Assembly (NCBI GenBank): GCA_963813315.1
Contig: CAWEYO010000015.1
Coordinates: 1 to 64,000 of the forward strand
Reading direction: 5' to 3'
DNA length: 64,000 nt
Source of the DNA: CAWEYO01 sp963813315
GTDB lineage: Bacteria; Pseudomonadota; Alphaproteobacteria; Rhizobiales; Rhizobiaceae
Shown here: piece after piece, positions 44,412 through 52,214 of the stretch
Numbering within the stretch: the first letter of the stretch is position 1
Layout: each line of letters begins with the position of its first letter
The notes under the pieces: generated by a model
The model's database searches: none
What the model saw: only the letters and a program-made list of their open reading frames with translations
What the model was told of the DNA's origin: nothing
Position numbers and translations under genes: made by a program

Positions 44412-44983
44412 CGGCTGGTTTCTCCCAATTCGAAGACCCGATCAAACGCTCGCGGCTCGTCCCTATCGGAACCGGAACTTCCGGCGTCTGGGCCTTCCTT
44501 GTTCGAAACCGACATGTTCCGCTCGGAGCTTCGGGAAAGTCGTCCCAGCATCAGGCCCGCAAGCACCGAACCGCCAATCAGAGCCGCCGGATATTGGCGG
44601 CCGTAGAAGCGCAGATCGTTGAGGACCTCTTCAAACGGCTTGTTGGCAAGGGAGTCGGAACACTTGCGAAGACCGTCGGCTGCCTCGCGGACGAGCCGGG
44701 CCGCCGTGACATCGCTGTTGTTGTCCAACTGTTCGCATGCCTTTTCGGCCGCCTCGGCGTAGGTTTTGAGGCTGGCCGAGATATCTTTCTGCAGGTCACC
44801 CGCCCGATGGATGGCGGCCTCTTTCGCCTCTGATGCGAGGTCCGAGGCCTTGTCCATGGCGGCGTCGCGGGCTTCGCCCAGTGCGCGTGCGGCCGAACTG
44901 GCCTCGGTCTTGAGGGCTTTCTCCAGACTGCCGGTCTTGCGCGCAGGGCGGTCCTGGCCTTCTTGTGGGTCGTGCGTGCTCAT
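44408..44983 (-). CDS. DUF883/YqjD-like membrane-anchored helical protein
   Basis: 191 residues. A long amphipathic Ala/Lys/Asp-rich helix (residues about 20-75: ASDLASEAKEAAIHRAGDLQ) leads into FYGRQYPAALIGGSVLAGLM then LGRLSRSS, one membrane segment. The plan matches ElaB/YqjD-type proteins that tether ribosomes or stabilise the membrane under stress. I prefer the second Met (44983), since GGAG is six bases upstream of it. The stop overlaps the holin-like start. Confidence 0.8.
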   Translation of the reverse strand: MSTHDPQEGQDRPARKTGSLEKALKTEASSAARALGEARDAAMDKASDLASEAKEAAIHRAGDLQKDISASLKTYAEAAEKACEQLDNNSDVTAARLVREAADGLRKCSDSLANKPFEEVLNDLRFYGRQYPAALIGGSVLAGLMLGRLSRSSERNMSVSNKEGPDAGSSGSDRDEPRAFDRVFELGETSR

Positions 44984-44992
44984 CATCTACTC

Positions 44993-45067
44993 CTAGTTGA
45001 GGCCGAGAAACGACAGGATGGCCAGCACGACGACCACGAGGCCGATCAGATAAATCACGCTGTTCAT
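44993..45067 (-). CDS. 24-residue single-helix membrane peptide, first gene of the stress operon
   Basis: Encodes MNSVIYLIGLVVVVLAILSF then LGLN. One membrane helix makes up nearly the entire product. ACGGAGGA is upstream, and an EcfG promoter lies 27 bases 5' of the start. The next gene begins 9 bases downstream. Short peptides of this type are often missed by annotation. The coding evidence is the promoter, ribosome-binding site and operon position. Function unknown. Confidence 0.7.
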   Translation of the reverse strand: MNSVIYLIGLVVVVLAILSFLGLN

Positions 45068-45093
45068 TTTGGATTCCTCCGTTCCAGGGTCGA

Positions 45094-45119
45094 AACGGCG
45101 TGTGTTCTGGAATGGTTCC
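45094..45119 (-). promoter_or_regulatory. EcfG promoter for the four-gene envelope operon
   Basis: Read on the minus strand, GGAAC (45119-45115), a 17-base spacer, CGTT (45097-45094). Exact match to the EcfG consensus. It drives the 24-residue peptide, the DUF883/YqjD-like, holin-like and DUF3618 genes. Confidence 0.75.
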
Positions 45120-45244
45120 GCCTCGGTCGAAGAAATCCGCGATTCGCCGCCGATGAAGGCTGCCGCAGCACATTTGGTCCGGCGGGGAACATTTTCGAGC
45201 GCCGCGGATTGGCTGTCTAACGTCTCGATGGACTGTCCAAGCTT

Positions 45245-46207
45245 ATGGATACACGCAGCCAAGACCGGGGTCGTAGCGCAGACCGGCCTTCCGAGCTTCC
45301 GCCGCTCGCATGGAAGGACATCCTTTGGCGCATATGGGAGGAGGTCAACGAGGACCGCATTCTTCTGGTCGCGGCCGGCGCTACCTTCTACCTGCTGCTG
45401 GCGCTCTTCCCGTTTCTCGCGGCATTCGTTTCCCTCTATGGCTTCGTCGCCGATCCCAGGACGGTCGCGGACCACATCTCCTTTCTCGCTGGCCTGATGC
45501 CGAGCGGCGGGTTCGATGTGATCAAGGATCAGTTGCGCGCACTTGCCGCGCAGGACCGCGAAGCCCTCAGTGTGGGTTTCCTGCTCGGGCTCGGCGTCGC
45601 ACTGTGGAGCGCCAACAGCGGCGTCAAGGTCCTGTTTGACGGCCTGAACGTGGCCTACGACGAGACTGAGAAGCGCGGCTTCATCGGGCTCAACCTGTTG
45701 TCCTTTGCCTTCACCGTTGGCGCGATCCTGATCGGCGTCGCCTTCATTGTGTCGGTCGGCATCGTGCCTGCCGTTCTTGCCTTCCTTAATCTCGGTCACT
45801 GGACCGAATTGCTGGTTCGCTGGGGGCGTTGGCCCCTCATGCTGGCAGCCACCGCCGCTGGCGTCACATTGATCTACCGGTACGGGCCAAGTCGCGAACC
45901 GGCGAAGCTGCGCTGGCTGACCTGGGGAGCCGCACTGGCGTCGGTCGTCTGGATCGTCGCCTCGTGGGCCTTCTCCTTCTACCTGCAGAACTTTGCCGAC
46001 TACAACGCGACCTACGGCACATTGGGCGCCGTCATCGGCTTCATGGTCTGGACCTGGATTTCTGTCATCATCCTGCTCTGCGGCGCTGAACTCAACGCCG
46101 AGATGGAACACCAGACCGCAAGGGATTCCACCACCGGGCCGCCAAAACCGATGGGGCAGCGCGGCGCAGTCATGGCCGATACGGTTGGAAAGACGGCGGA
46201 CGAATGA
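45245..46207 (+). CDS. YihY/virulence factor BrkB family membrane protein
   Basis: 320 residues with six membrane helices. Family signatures are WRIWEEVNEDRILLVAAGAT then FYLLLALFPFLAAFVSLYG, WSANSGVKVLFDGLNVAYDE, ASWAFSFYLQNFADYNATYG and TWISVIILLCGAELNAEMEH. The old RNase BN name is wrong. The function is unknown, though transporter roles have been proposed. It is divergent from the EcfG envelope operon across 177 bases. I found GGAAC near 45186 but no correctly spaced CGTT, so its own EcfG control is unproven. Confidence 0.92.
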   Translation: MDTRSQDRGRSADRPSELPPLAWKDILWRIWEEVNEDRILLVAAGATFYLLLALFPFLAAFVSLYGFVADPRTVADHISFLAGLMPSGGFDVIKDQLRALAAQDREALSVGFLLGLGVALWSANSGVKVLFDGLNVAYDETEKRGFIGLNLLSFAFTVGAILIGVAFIVSVGIVPAVLAFLNLGHWTELLVRWGRWPLMLAATAAGVTLIYRYGPSREPAKLRWLTWGAALASVVWIVASWAFSFYLQNFADYNATYGTLGAVIGFMVWTWISVIILLCGAELNAEMEHQTARDSTTGPPKPMGQRGAVMADTVGKTADE

Positions 46208-46259
46208 GTGGTGAGGCCGTGCCTTAACTACTGCCGACACCACTCCGTTTTGGTAGCGA

Positions 46260-46780
46260 TTGAGGAGAGCAGTGAGAGTGATGGTCAGGCAAGGCAAGAA
46301 CATGAACGCGAGCGGCGAGCGGACACGGTCGCTGTGGATGGGAGTCGAGGTGGCCCCGGCGGCTGGCCGCCTCGACCGCGACCAGCGCTGCGACACCGCT
46401 ATTGTGGGAGCCGGCATCGCCGGGCTTTCGACCGCCTATGAATTCATGAAGGCGGGCCAGAAGGTCATTGTCCTCGACCGTGGCCTGATTGCCGGCGGAA
46501 TAACGTCTCGCACGACCGCGCATTTGGCACCAGTCTGCGACGACGGGATCTGCGAGCTGATCAAACTGCGCGGCGAGGAAACGACGCGGCTGTTTCAACA
46601 AAGCCAGAAAGCAGCCGTCGACCGCATCGAGGAGGAACGCCCAGGCACTGGAGATTTCCTGCAATTTCCGCCGACTTGATGGCTTCCTGTTTCCGGCGAT
46701 AGGGATGATAGACAAGGAGGCGCGCGAGCAGTGCCAGACGGAATACGAGGCAGCGCGGACGGCGGGAGTAGTCGTCAAGC
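46260..46780 (+). pseudogene. FAD-dependent oxidoreductase (DAO), truncated and frameshifted
   Basis: The N-terminal Rossmann motif is intact: CDTAIVGAGIAGLSTAYEFM then DRGLIAGGITSRTTAHLAPV. The frame stops at 46679. The next frame continues RLDGFLFPA and QTEYEAARTAGVVV, the normal follow-on of this family, and then runs into unrelated sequence. About 170 of 400 or more residues remain. The family often carries a C-terminal Rieske domain, which is absent. Confidence 0.75.
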
Positions 46781-46862
46781 GGGAGAAGGTGTGCCGCGTG
46801 ACATTCAGGCGGAAGTTGCGGCAGCCGACAGGAACAAGAGCAAGAGGGAGGAAAATGGCGCC

Positions 46863-47400
46863 ATGCACGCCGGAGCCCGACACTATCCGGAACCACCGTT
46901 TCCAAAACAGCACCAGCCAAAGCCGGGGTCGGAAGCGCGGCTCGACCCCCAGCCCATGTACTATGCGCCGTTCTATCTCGGCTCAAGAAAGCTGGAGGCA
47001 AAGGTGGCCTTGATTAGCGGCGGAGATTCCGGGATTGGTCGCGCGGTCGCGGTTCTGTTTGCTCGCGAAGGGGCGACATCGCGATTTCTCATCTTGATGA
47101 ACACGCCGATGCCGAGGTCACCCGAATGGCGGTAGAGGCCGAAGGACGGTAACTGCATACTGCTCCCGGCAATGTCGCCGACCGCAGCTATTACCGGAAG
47201 GCCGTCAGGCAAACTGTCAAACAGTTTGGGCGCCTGCGGAACGCCGCCTTCCAGGTCCACACGTCAAAATTCGAGGACCTGACACCCGAGCACTTCGACC
47301 TGACGCTAAAAACCAATCTCTACGGCTACTTCCACATACCGCCGTCGAACATATGCCGCCCGGTCCGGCGATCACCAATACCGGCATTGACGGCTCAAAT
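46863..47400 (+). pseudogene. Short-chain dehydrogenase (general-stress SDR type), frameshifted
   Basis: MHAGARHYPEPPFPKQHQPK then DPQPMYYAPFY and KVALISGGDSGIGRAVAVLF give the N-terminal extension and NAD(P)-binding motif (TGxxxGIG variant SGGDSGIG) of the GSP39/YghA-like SDR group. Later frames supply AFQVHTSKFEDLTPEHFDLT and LKTNLYGYFH. At least three frameshifts, and the catalytic YxxxK region is missing. Confidence 0.75.
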
Positions 47401-47533
47401 TGTAATGCTCGCGCCCTACGGACGCTCATGGAGAAAGAGAAGCCATCGGAAGAAGTTCGGTCGAAGTCTTTGTTCCGCTGCCGGTCAGAGGGTTCTGGTC
47501 AGAGCACCAAGAATCTGCTGACTATCCCGTTTG

Positions 47534-48757
47534 TCAGTGATGGCTCTTCAACGCGAAATGCTCGGCGTCCTGGTCCTGTCCGCCGGTCAGTTCTGAGCGG
47601 ATCAATTCAGCAGCAATCCGCGAGAATGTTATGCCGTTGCCGCCGTAGCCCATGGCAGCGTATAGCCTCGGATGCCAGGGGATCGGTCCGATGAACGGAA
47701 GTCCGGTATCTGTAATGCCGAATGCGCCGGTCCAGGCGAATGCAACCTCCAGTCCGGCGATGGGAAGCAATGCTTTGGCCTTGGCGAGGATTTGTTCTGC
47801 CTTCTCCGAAAGCAGGGCGTCGCGCCTTGCCTCGTCGACAAACGGTTCGTCCTCACCGCCGCAGATGACCCGGTTGTCGCGCGTGAGCCGCAGGTAGAGA
47901 TATGGATCGGAGGCTTCCCATATGAGCGGCAGGTCGGTTGGCAGTTGGCCCGGCAGCGGCGGGCTCGCAATGGCGTAGGTGGAAACGACCCTGTGGCGCG
48001 TCGTCGGCACAACGCTGACCAGTTCGTATCCGGTCGCCAGGATGACGTATTTCGCCTCAATGTGCGGCCCCTCCTTGGTTGAAATGATCACCTTGTCCGC
48101 GTTGCTCGAGAAAGCCGTGGCCTCTGCCGGCGCGTAGAAGCGTGCGCCTCTTTCCGCTGCTCTTGTCAGCAAACCTGCCGCCAGCTTTCGCGGATCTGCC
48201 ACCAGATTGTCGAAGCTGAGTATGGCGCCGGCTCGATCGATGCCGAAGCGTTCCTTCAACTCCCTCCTGCCGAGGAACACTGCCTCCAATCCGGCGGCCC
48301 TGCGTGCCTCGGATTCTTCGCGAAGACCGTCCGCGTCCATGAGATCGCCCGCGAGGTAGAGTGACCGTCGATGCATCATGTTGCAGCGGATGTTCAGCTC
48401 GCCGATTGCCGAGGCTAGATTGGCGACTGCAAGCTTCGAGCGCCGCCAGACCTGGCGAGCAGCGTCGGTGCCGATCTTTCGGGAGAGAAGACTAAGCGGC
48501 GTGTCGATCTCGTATTGGATCAACGCTGTGGTCGCGGCTGTCGACCCCTTGATCACGCCGCGCCGGTCAATGGCTACCACGGACAGGCCGACGCCCGTCA
48601 GCGCTTCGGCGATCATTGCGCCGCTAATGCCCATTCCGACAATCAGAACTTCAGTGTTGATGTCCCGGGCTAGATGCTTTGCAGCCGGTATCGAGGCCCG
48701 GTAGCGTGACCAGACGGGGCGCCCGGTGCGAAGATCCAGCTTGCGTGTCAACGCCAA
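47534..48757 (-). CDS. FAD-binding oxidoreductase (D-amino-acid/glycine oxidase family)
   Basis: 407 residues. FAD-binding motif EVLIVGMGISGAMIAEALTG, GG-type motif KGSTAATTALIQYEIDTPLS, then AKYVILATGYELVS, RVICGGEDEPF, and the C-terminal AFAWTGAFGITDTGLPFIGP with GYGGNGITFSRIAAELI. These are the hallmarks of the DAO (PF01266) family, which oxidises amines or sugars. The predicted start is a TTG. The intact frame contrasts with the broken DAO gene next door, so it may be the surviving paralogue. Confidence 0.9.
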   Translation of the reverse strand: MALTRKLDLRTGRPVWSRYRASIPAAKHLARDINTEVLIVGMGISGAMIAEALTGVGLSVVAIDRRGVIKGSTAATTALIQYEIDTPLSLLSRKIGTDAARQVWRRSKLAVANLASAIGELNIRCNMMHRRSLYLAGDLMDADGLREESEARRAAGLEAVFLGRRELKERFGIDRAGAILSFDNLVADPRKLAAGLLTRAAERGARFYAPAEATAFSSNADKVIISTKEGPHIEAKYVILATGYELVSVVPTTRHRVVSTYAIASPPLPGQLPTDLPLIWEASDPYLYLRLTRDNRVICGGEDEPFVDEARRDALLSEKAEQILAKAKALLPIAGLEVAFAWTGAFGITDTGLPFIGPIPWHPRLYAAMGYGGNGITFSRIAAELIRSELTGGQDQDAEHFALKSHH

Positions 48758-48832
48758 GACTTCCGGCTGTAGTCAGTTTCGCAGCGAACGTTCCGCGCAA
48801 CCGGAGAGGGCAAAGAGAGCCTCACGAGACGA

Positions 48833-49084
48833 TCACCGTTCCTTCCCTTGAGCGTGTTCCTCCCGCGGCCAGTGCCGCAGTTTGCGACATGCCGCCACAA
48901 ACCCGCCTACGGAACTGGCGGGGTCGAGCATTATTGCTCCTTCGTCCGGCCTCACGCCGGCTTTCTCGAGGAGGAGTTCGGCCGCCGCAACGTAGTTGAG
49001 GACGGTCCTTACGGCGTCTTCTGACACGCCGTGCCGGATCGAAAGTCTTGCTACAAGCGCGGTTTCGCACGGGGCCACTGGCAA
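48833..49084 (-). CDS. Small hypothetical protein
   Basis: About 83 residues. The part RLSIRHGVSEDAVRTVLNYV then AELLLEKAGVRPDEGAIMLD looks helical and could be a small regulator-like fold. The N-terminus is uncertain because an overlapping frame (49051-49245) runs through the start. No known family. Confidence 0.35.
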   Translation of the reverse strand: MPVAPCETALVARLSIRHGVSEDAVRTVLNYVAAAELLLEKAGVRPDEGAIMLDPASSVGGFVAACRKLRHWPREEHAQGKER

Positions 49085-49258
49085 TCATCCTCAACAGGCA
49101 TCATAACAAAATTCGCGTCGCCACGGATGGGTTCCCATAGTGGGCGGTTATTCGGCGCGGTAGCCCGCACCGGACCAAACTCGCCAAAAAGGCGTGCGAG
49201 TTCAATCACGAGACCCGGACTTCGCTGAGTTCCAGACGCCTTCATCCGCTCCGCCCTG

Positions 49259-49447
49259 TCATTGATATATCGGAAGCGTTGACGTCCAGATGGCCAACCC
49301 GACGACCCCGACGCCGATCCAAAAAAGGGAGTTTACGAGCATCCTGACCAGATCTCGATTTTCATCCTTCGTCACGCCAAACCAATCGGAGATCAAATCG
49401 CCGGGAAAGATGAACAGCCAGATTATGGCATCGTAGAGCCTGCGCAT
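49259..49447 (-). CDS. Small two-segment membrane protein
   Basis: 62 residues from the Met of MRRLYDAIIWLFIFPGDLIS then DWFGVTKDENRDLVRMLVNS and LFWIGVGVVGLAIW. One amphipathic lead helix and one C-terminal membrane helix. It recurs in Mesorhizobium-type genomes as far as I recall, with no function assigned. Confidence 0.6.
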   Translation of the reverse strand: MRRLYDAIIWLFIFPGDLISDWFGVTKDENRDLVRMLVNSLFWIGVGVVGLAIWTSTLPIYQ

Positions 49448-49514
49448 GTAGGCAGAAATAGGGTGGCCGGCTGAAGTCGGCAATCGAGCGGCGGGTCAGA
49501 CAGCGCTCGTCCTT

Positions 49515-49618
49515 TTACTCTTCCAGGGCTTCTGGCTGGGTGTCGGCGACATGCTCAAGGACGGCGCGCAGTTCTGGCGACATCGGACGCACCGGGCTTA
49601 CCTGTTTGAAAAATGTCA
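49515..49618 (-). CDS. 34-residue hypothetical peptide
   Basis: Encodes MTFFKQVSPVRPMSPELRAV then LEHVADTQPEALEE. It looks like a short conserved helix (SPELRAxLEHVA). The ribosome-binding site is weak, and the open frame extends upstream. The 280 bases above it (49619-49899) hold no gene I can support. Confidence 0.3.
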
Positions 49619-49899
49619 TGTTGAAGAGTTCGATGCAGCGGTAGTCCGCCTCATACGGGGCGAACCGCGACGCCGTCTGGCTGTGCGAAGCCAGTCTTGT
49701 AGCACGGAAGCTGGCGGCTGCTGCTTTTCCGCCAGTTCTCAGCCTTGTCACAGTACGGGAACTGAATCCGGCATCAGGGGTTGGCCAGAAGAAGGCGTCA
49801 GAAAGGGAGCTTCTGCACGGAATGCAACTTCGCCGGAAAGTCGGCCCAAGAATAACGCATGTCGTGCCCAATTTATTTCGTCGGCGCGGCGATACCTGA

Positions 49900-50136
49900 T
49901 TAGCCTATCCGCACCGGCCCGGTGCTGGATCGGGAAATCCATTCCGCCTCCCTGCCGGTGATGGTCCGGATCGCTGCGCAGATCGCTTGGTTAAGGTCCA
50001 TCAGGGTGTGGCCGTGGTCGCCCCATGGCGCTATCAGGGGCACGCAGCAGGCCTCATGCAACGCCGTGGCGGCGCCGAGAAAGTGCGCGATTTCAGGTTC
50101 CGATAGTTCCGTCCGCTTCTTGCGTCTGCTGCCCAT
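49900..50136 (-). CDS. Small hypothetical protein with a broken paralogue at 27440-27640
   Basis: 78 residues: MGSRRKKRTELSEPEIAHFL, then TALHEACCVPLIAPWGDHGH and LNQAICAAIRTITGREAEWI. The second half is shared with the frameshifted copy near 27.5 kb. The basic head and helical body suggest a small DNA-associated or regulatory protein, but no family is recognised. Confidence 0.5.
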   Translation of the reverse strand: MGSRRKKRTELSEPEIAHFLGAATALHEACCVPLIAPWGDHGHTLMDLNQAICAAIRTITGREAEWISRSSTGPVRIG

Positions 50137-50404
50137 TGCGGTTGTCCACGGTTAGAGTGACCGCCGCCCCATAGGGATATTTTCCTGAGTCCGCAAAATA
50201 ATCAAGTCGATCCCGCCTAAAATATTAAATTTGAAAACCGGAAGGGCCGTTTTGGCCTATTGTGCAATGTCGCGATAATCCCACCCCCGCTTTCGTCGCG
50301 ACATCATTCCTTGGCGACCGTTAGCCCAAAAGGCTGCGCGGTCGCCGCCTTCTTTTCGGAACCCGGAATGGTCGAGGATGTTGATGCTGGAAAGGAGCAT
50401 CAGC

Positions 50405-50499
50405 ATTGCCGACGACAAGACGAAAACCGACGCCAGAGACCGCAGCCGTGTTGCGGGCGACCAGGACTACAAGGTCAGGCATCTCGCCAAGTACTACCA
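50405..50499 (+). pseudogene. DUF3606 protein, truncated, start codon lost
   Basis: The frame ADDKTKTDARDRSRVAGDQD then YKVRHLAK matches DUF3606 (DKTKxGxxDRSRVxxxxDYEVRxxAKK). The codon at the usual Met position is ATT and not ATG, 8 bases after AAAGGAG. After KYY the sequence switches directly into a ligase fragment, so a deletion fused two genes. Confidence 0.65.
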
Positions 50500-50725
50500 A
50501 TTCCGCTCTCGCTTAAGCCGATAGAAGCCGAGCCGGTTGACGACTTGCCGCGTGGCAAGGGTGGCTGTACGAGCCCAAATATGACGGCTTCCGCTGCCTC
50601 GCCTTCCGCGACGGCGACAAGATCGACCCTGCAATCCAACAAACAGAAATCGCTCAACCGCTTCTTCCCGGAGGTCGCCACCGGCCTTGCGAGGCTGAAG
50701 GCTGATCGCTTTGAACGCGGAACAA
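50497..50725 (+). pseudogene. ATP-dependent DNA ligase N-terminal fragment (copy 3)
   Basis: PIPLSLKPIEAEPVDDLPRG, then after a frameshift WLYEPKYDGFRCLAFRDGD with motif I Lys, then after another shift LNRFFPEVATGLARLKADRF. It retains more of the adenylation domain than the other two copies but still lacks motifs III-V. It is joined directly to a truncated DUF3606 gene. Confidence 0.75.
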
Positions 50726-50950
50726 GACGTTCATCTCACGTTCATTGTGTGCCGCCTAATGATGTCCAGTATCGGGACATTTGAGTGAATAGCGGTAAAA
50801 ATTTCCCGCTTCTGGGGGCACCTGCTTTCTCCGCCCGCGCCTCGTATGACGGCCCCGGCCGAGCCGGTCGATGACCTATTGGAATCGTGGCAACGAGCAT
50901 TTCGCCCGACAATTGATAATCCAGCTCCCGCGTTGTCGCCCTTGCGAAAC

Positions 50951-50975
50951 GGAACTGTTGACCGCACGTCCCGTT
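50951..50975 (+). promoter_or_regulatory. EcfG promoter
   Basis: GGAAC at 50951-50955, a 16-base spacer, CGTT at 50972-50975. Exact consensus, 27 bases upstream of the ATG at 51003. Confidence 0.75.
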
Positions 50976-51002
50976 AAGGTAGTCAAAAAAGGACACGCAC
51001 CC

Positions 51003-51482
51003 ATGGCTTTCCCATCCGATCTACGAAACATCGACCTTGAAAAGCAGCTAAGGATGCTCGGCGCCGAAATCGCTTCGCTGAAGGAGTTAGTAGCCAGGCG
51101 CGGTAGCAATCGTTACGGCGACGCAAGCGATGCTGTGTCCGGCTATTATGCGGATTTGACCAATGCTGTGAGTTCGGTCCTGCCCAGCTTACGCAAGCAA
51201 GGCAGAATGGTTGGTTCCGCTACATCCAACCATCCTGCGGCAGTCGCAGCGGTCGGTCTGCTGGTCGTTGGCCTTGTCGCGAATTTGTTTCTTAAGCGCA
51301 GCTCCTGGAGAGAACCCAGCGAGATAACGCCCGGTCTGCGGAAGCGCACAGCTTCAAAGGCGGCTTCGTCAGGTGCTGCTTCCAAAAAAAGAACTGCTAG
51401 CGCAAGAAATGCTCTAACTGAAGGCAGGAAGCGCGTTGATGGCCCCATGAAGGACGCTACTGAGCCAAAAAGCCCAGAGTAA
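51003..51482 (+). CDS. DUF883-like stress envelope protein
   Basis: 159 residues: a helical head (LEKQLRMLGAEIASLKELVA), one membrane helix (AAVAAVGLLVVGLVANLFLK) and a basic Ser/Ala/Lys tail that may contact nucleic acid or ribosomes. AAAGGA precedes the ATG. The exact EcfG promoter just upstream supports induction in the general stress response, together with the similar protein at 44408-44983. An upstream frame to 50871 lies across the promoter and is not coding. Confidence 0.8.
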   Translation: MAFPSDLRNIDLEKQLRMLGAEIASLKELVARRGSNRYGDASDAVSGYYADLTNAVSSVLPSLRKQGRMVGSATSNHPAAVAAVGLLVVGLVANLFLKRSSWREPSEITPGLRKRTASKAASSGAASKKRTASARNALTEGRKRVDGPMKDATEPKSPE

Positions 51483-51583
51483 GGCGCCGGTGGAGACACC
51501 CCCGACCGCCGAGCAACCAGCCCAGCCCGCGCCGTGTGCTTGACGCAGCTTGGAACCGCGTCCTCGTTTGTATGGAGGAGATT

Positions 51584-52057
51584 ATGAGCACACCAACAAA
51601 GCTGACCAGCCTCGCGATGGCGGGCTCCCTAATATTCTCCATTCTACCGGCCTTTGGTCAGGAGTTGACCCCGCCGACGACAGAGCAAGGCGGAGGTAGT
51701 CAGGAAGAGATGATGCGCTCCATGATGCAGGAGATGATGGAAGAGATGATGCAGCAGAGGGGGCCGCAAGCAGAAGATGATGATCAAACGGAAGGGCGCC
51801 CCTGGCGGCATTGGCACGGCAGGGAGATGGGGCGGCCAGGAATGATGCGAGGTTTCGCCGGGCGCGGGCACGGCGCCGGAATGAAGATTGCATTTGCAGT
51901 CATCGACTCTGACGGCAACGGGACCGTGACGTTGCAGGAGGCGCAGGATTTTCAGGCGAGGATATTCAGCGCGGTGGATGGGGATAAAAATGGCGGCGTA
52001 ACTATGGACGAAATCCAATCCTTCTTTCATGGGCCGGCCGAAGGCTCCGCCCGTTAG
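51584..52057 (+). CDS. Secreted EF-hand calcium-binding protein
   Basis: 157 residues. Signal peptide SLAMAGSLIFSILPAFG. A Met/Glu/Gln-rich region (EEMMRSMMQEMMEEMMQQRG) is followed by two EF-hand loops: DSDGNGTVTLQE near residue 107 and DGDKNGGVTMDE near residue 133. GGAGGAG precedes the start. Calsymin-like EF-hand proteins are common in rhizobia and bind calcium in the periplasm or outside the cell. The Met-rich segment might also bind copper. Confidence 0.85.
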   Translation: MSTPTKLTSLAMAGSLIFSILPAFGQELTPPTTEQGGGSQEEMMRSMMQEMMEEMMQQRGPQAEDDDQTEGRPWRHWHGREMGRPGMMRGFAGRGHGAGMKIAFAVIDSDGNGTVTLQEAQDFQARIFSAVDGDKNGGVTMDEIQSFFHGPAEGSAR

Positions 52058-52065
52058 CGGCTAGA

Positions 52066-52214
52066 CTAGGGTGTGTTGGTATTCAGGTGATGCCGGTCTG
52101 CAAATGGCGGTCTTCTGCGCTTCCGGTACTCACGTACCCGAACGTACGCTGCGTGCCGGTTCTCGAAAACCGCCATTTTCAACTCGACCTGACCTGAATC
52201 TCAACACACCCTAG
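52066..52214. repeat. 149-bp palindromic MITE-like element
   Basis: The terminal inverted repeats are about 23 bases: CTAGGGTGTGTTGG leading to ATTCAGGT on the left, and ACCTGAAT leading to CAACACACCCTAG on the right. An inner inverted repeat (AAATGGCGGT ... ACCGCCATTT) makes the whole element one long imperfect palindrome. There is no coding capacity. It lies between the EF-hand gene and the convergent methyltransferase, and its right CTAG supplies the methyltransferase stop codon. It could act as a bidirectional terminator or a non-autonomous transposable element. Confidence 0.75.

Noticed and set aside
45180..45215. EcfG promoter for the YihY gene
   Set aside because: GGAAC occurs, but the bases 16-17 downstream read GATT/ATTG and not CGTT.
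44993..46417. A 474-codon minus-strand frame
   Set aside because: All but the last 24 codons are antisense to the YihY gene. Only the terminal micro-gene is kept.
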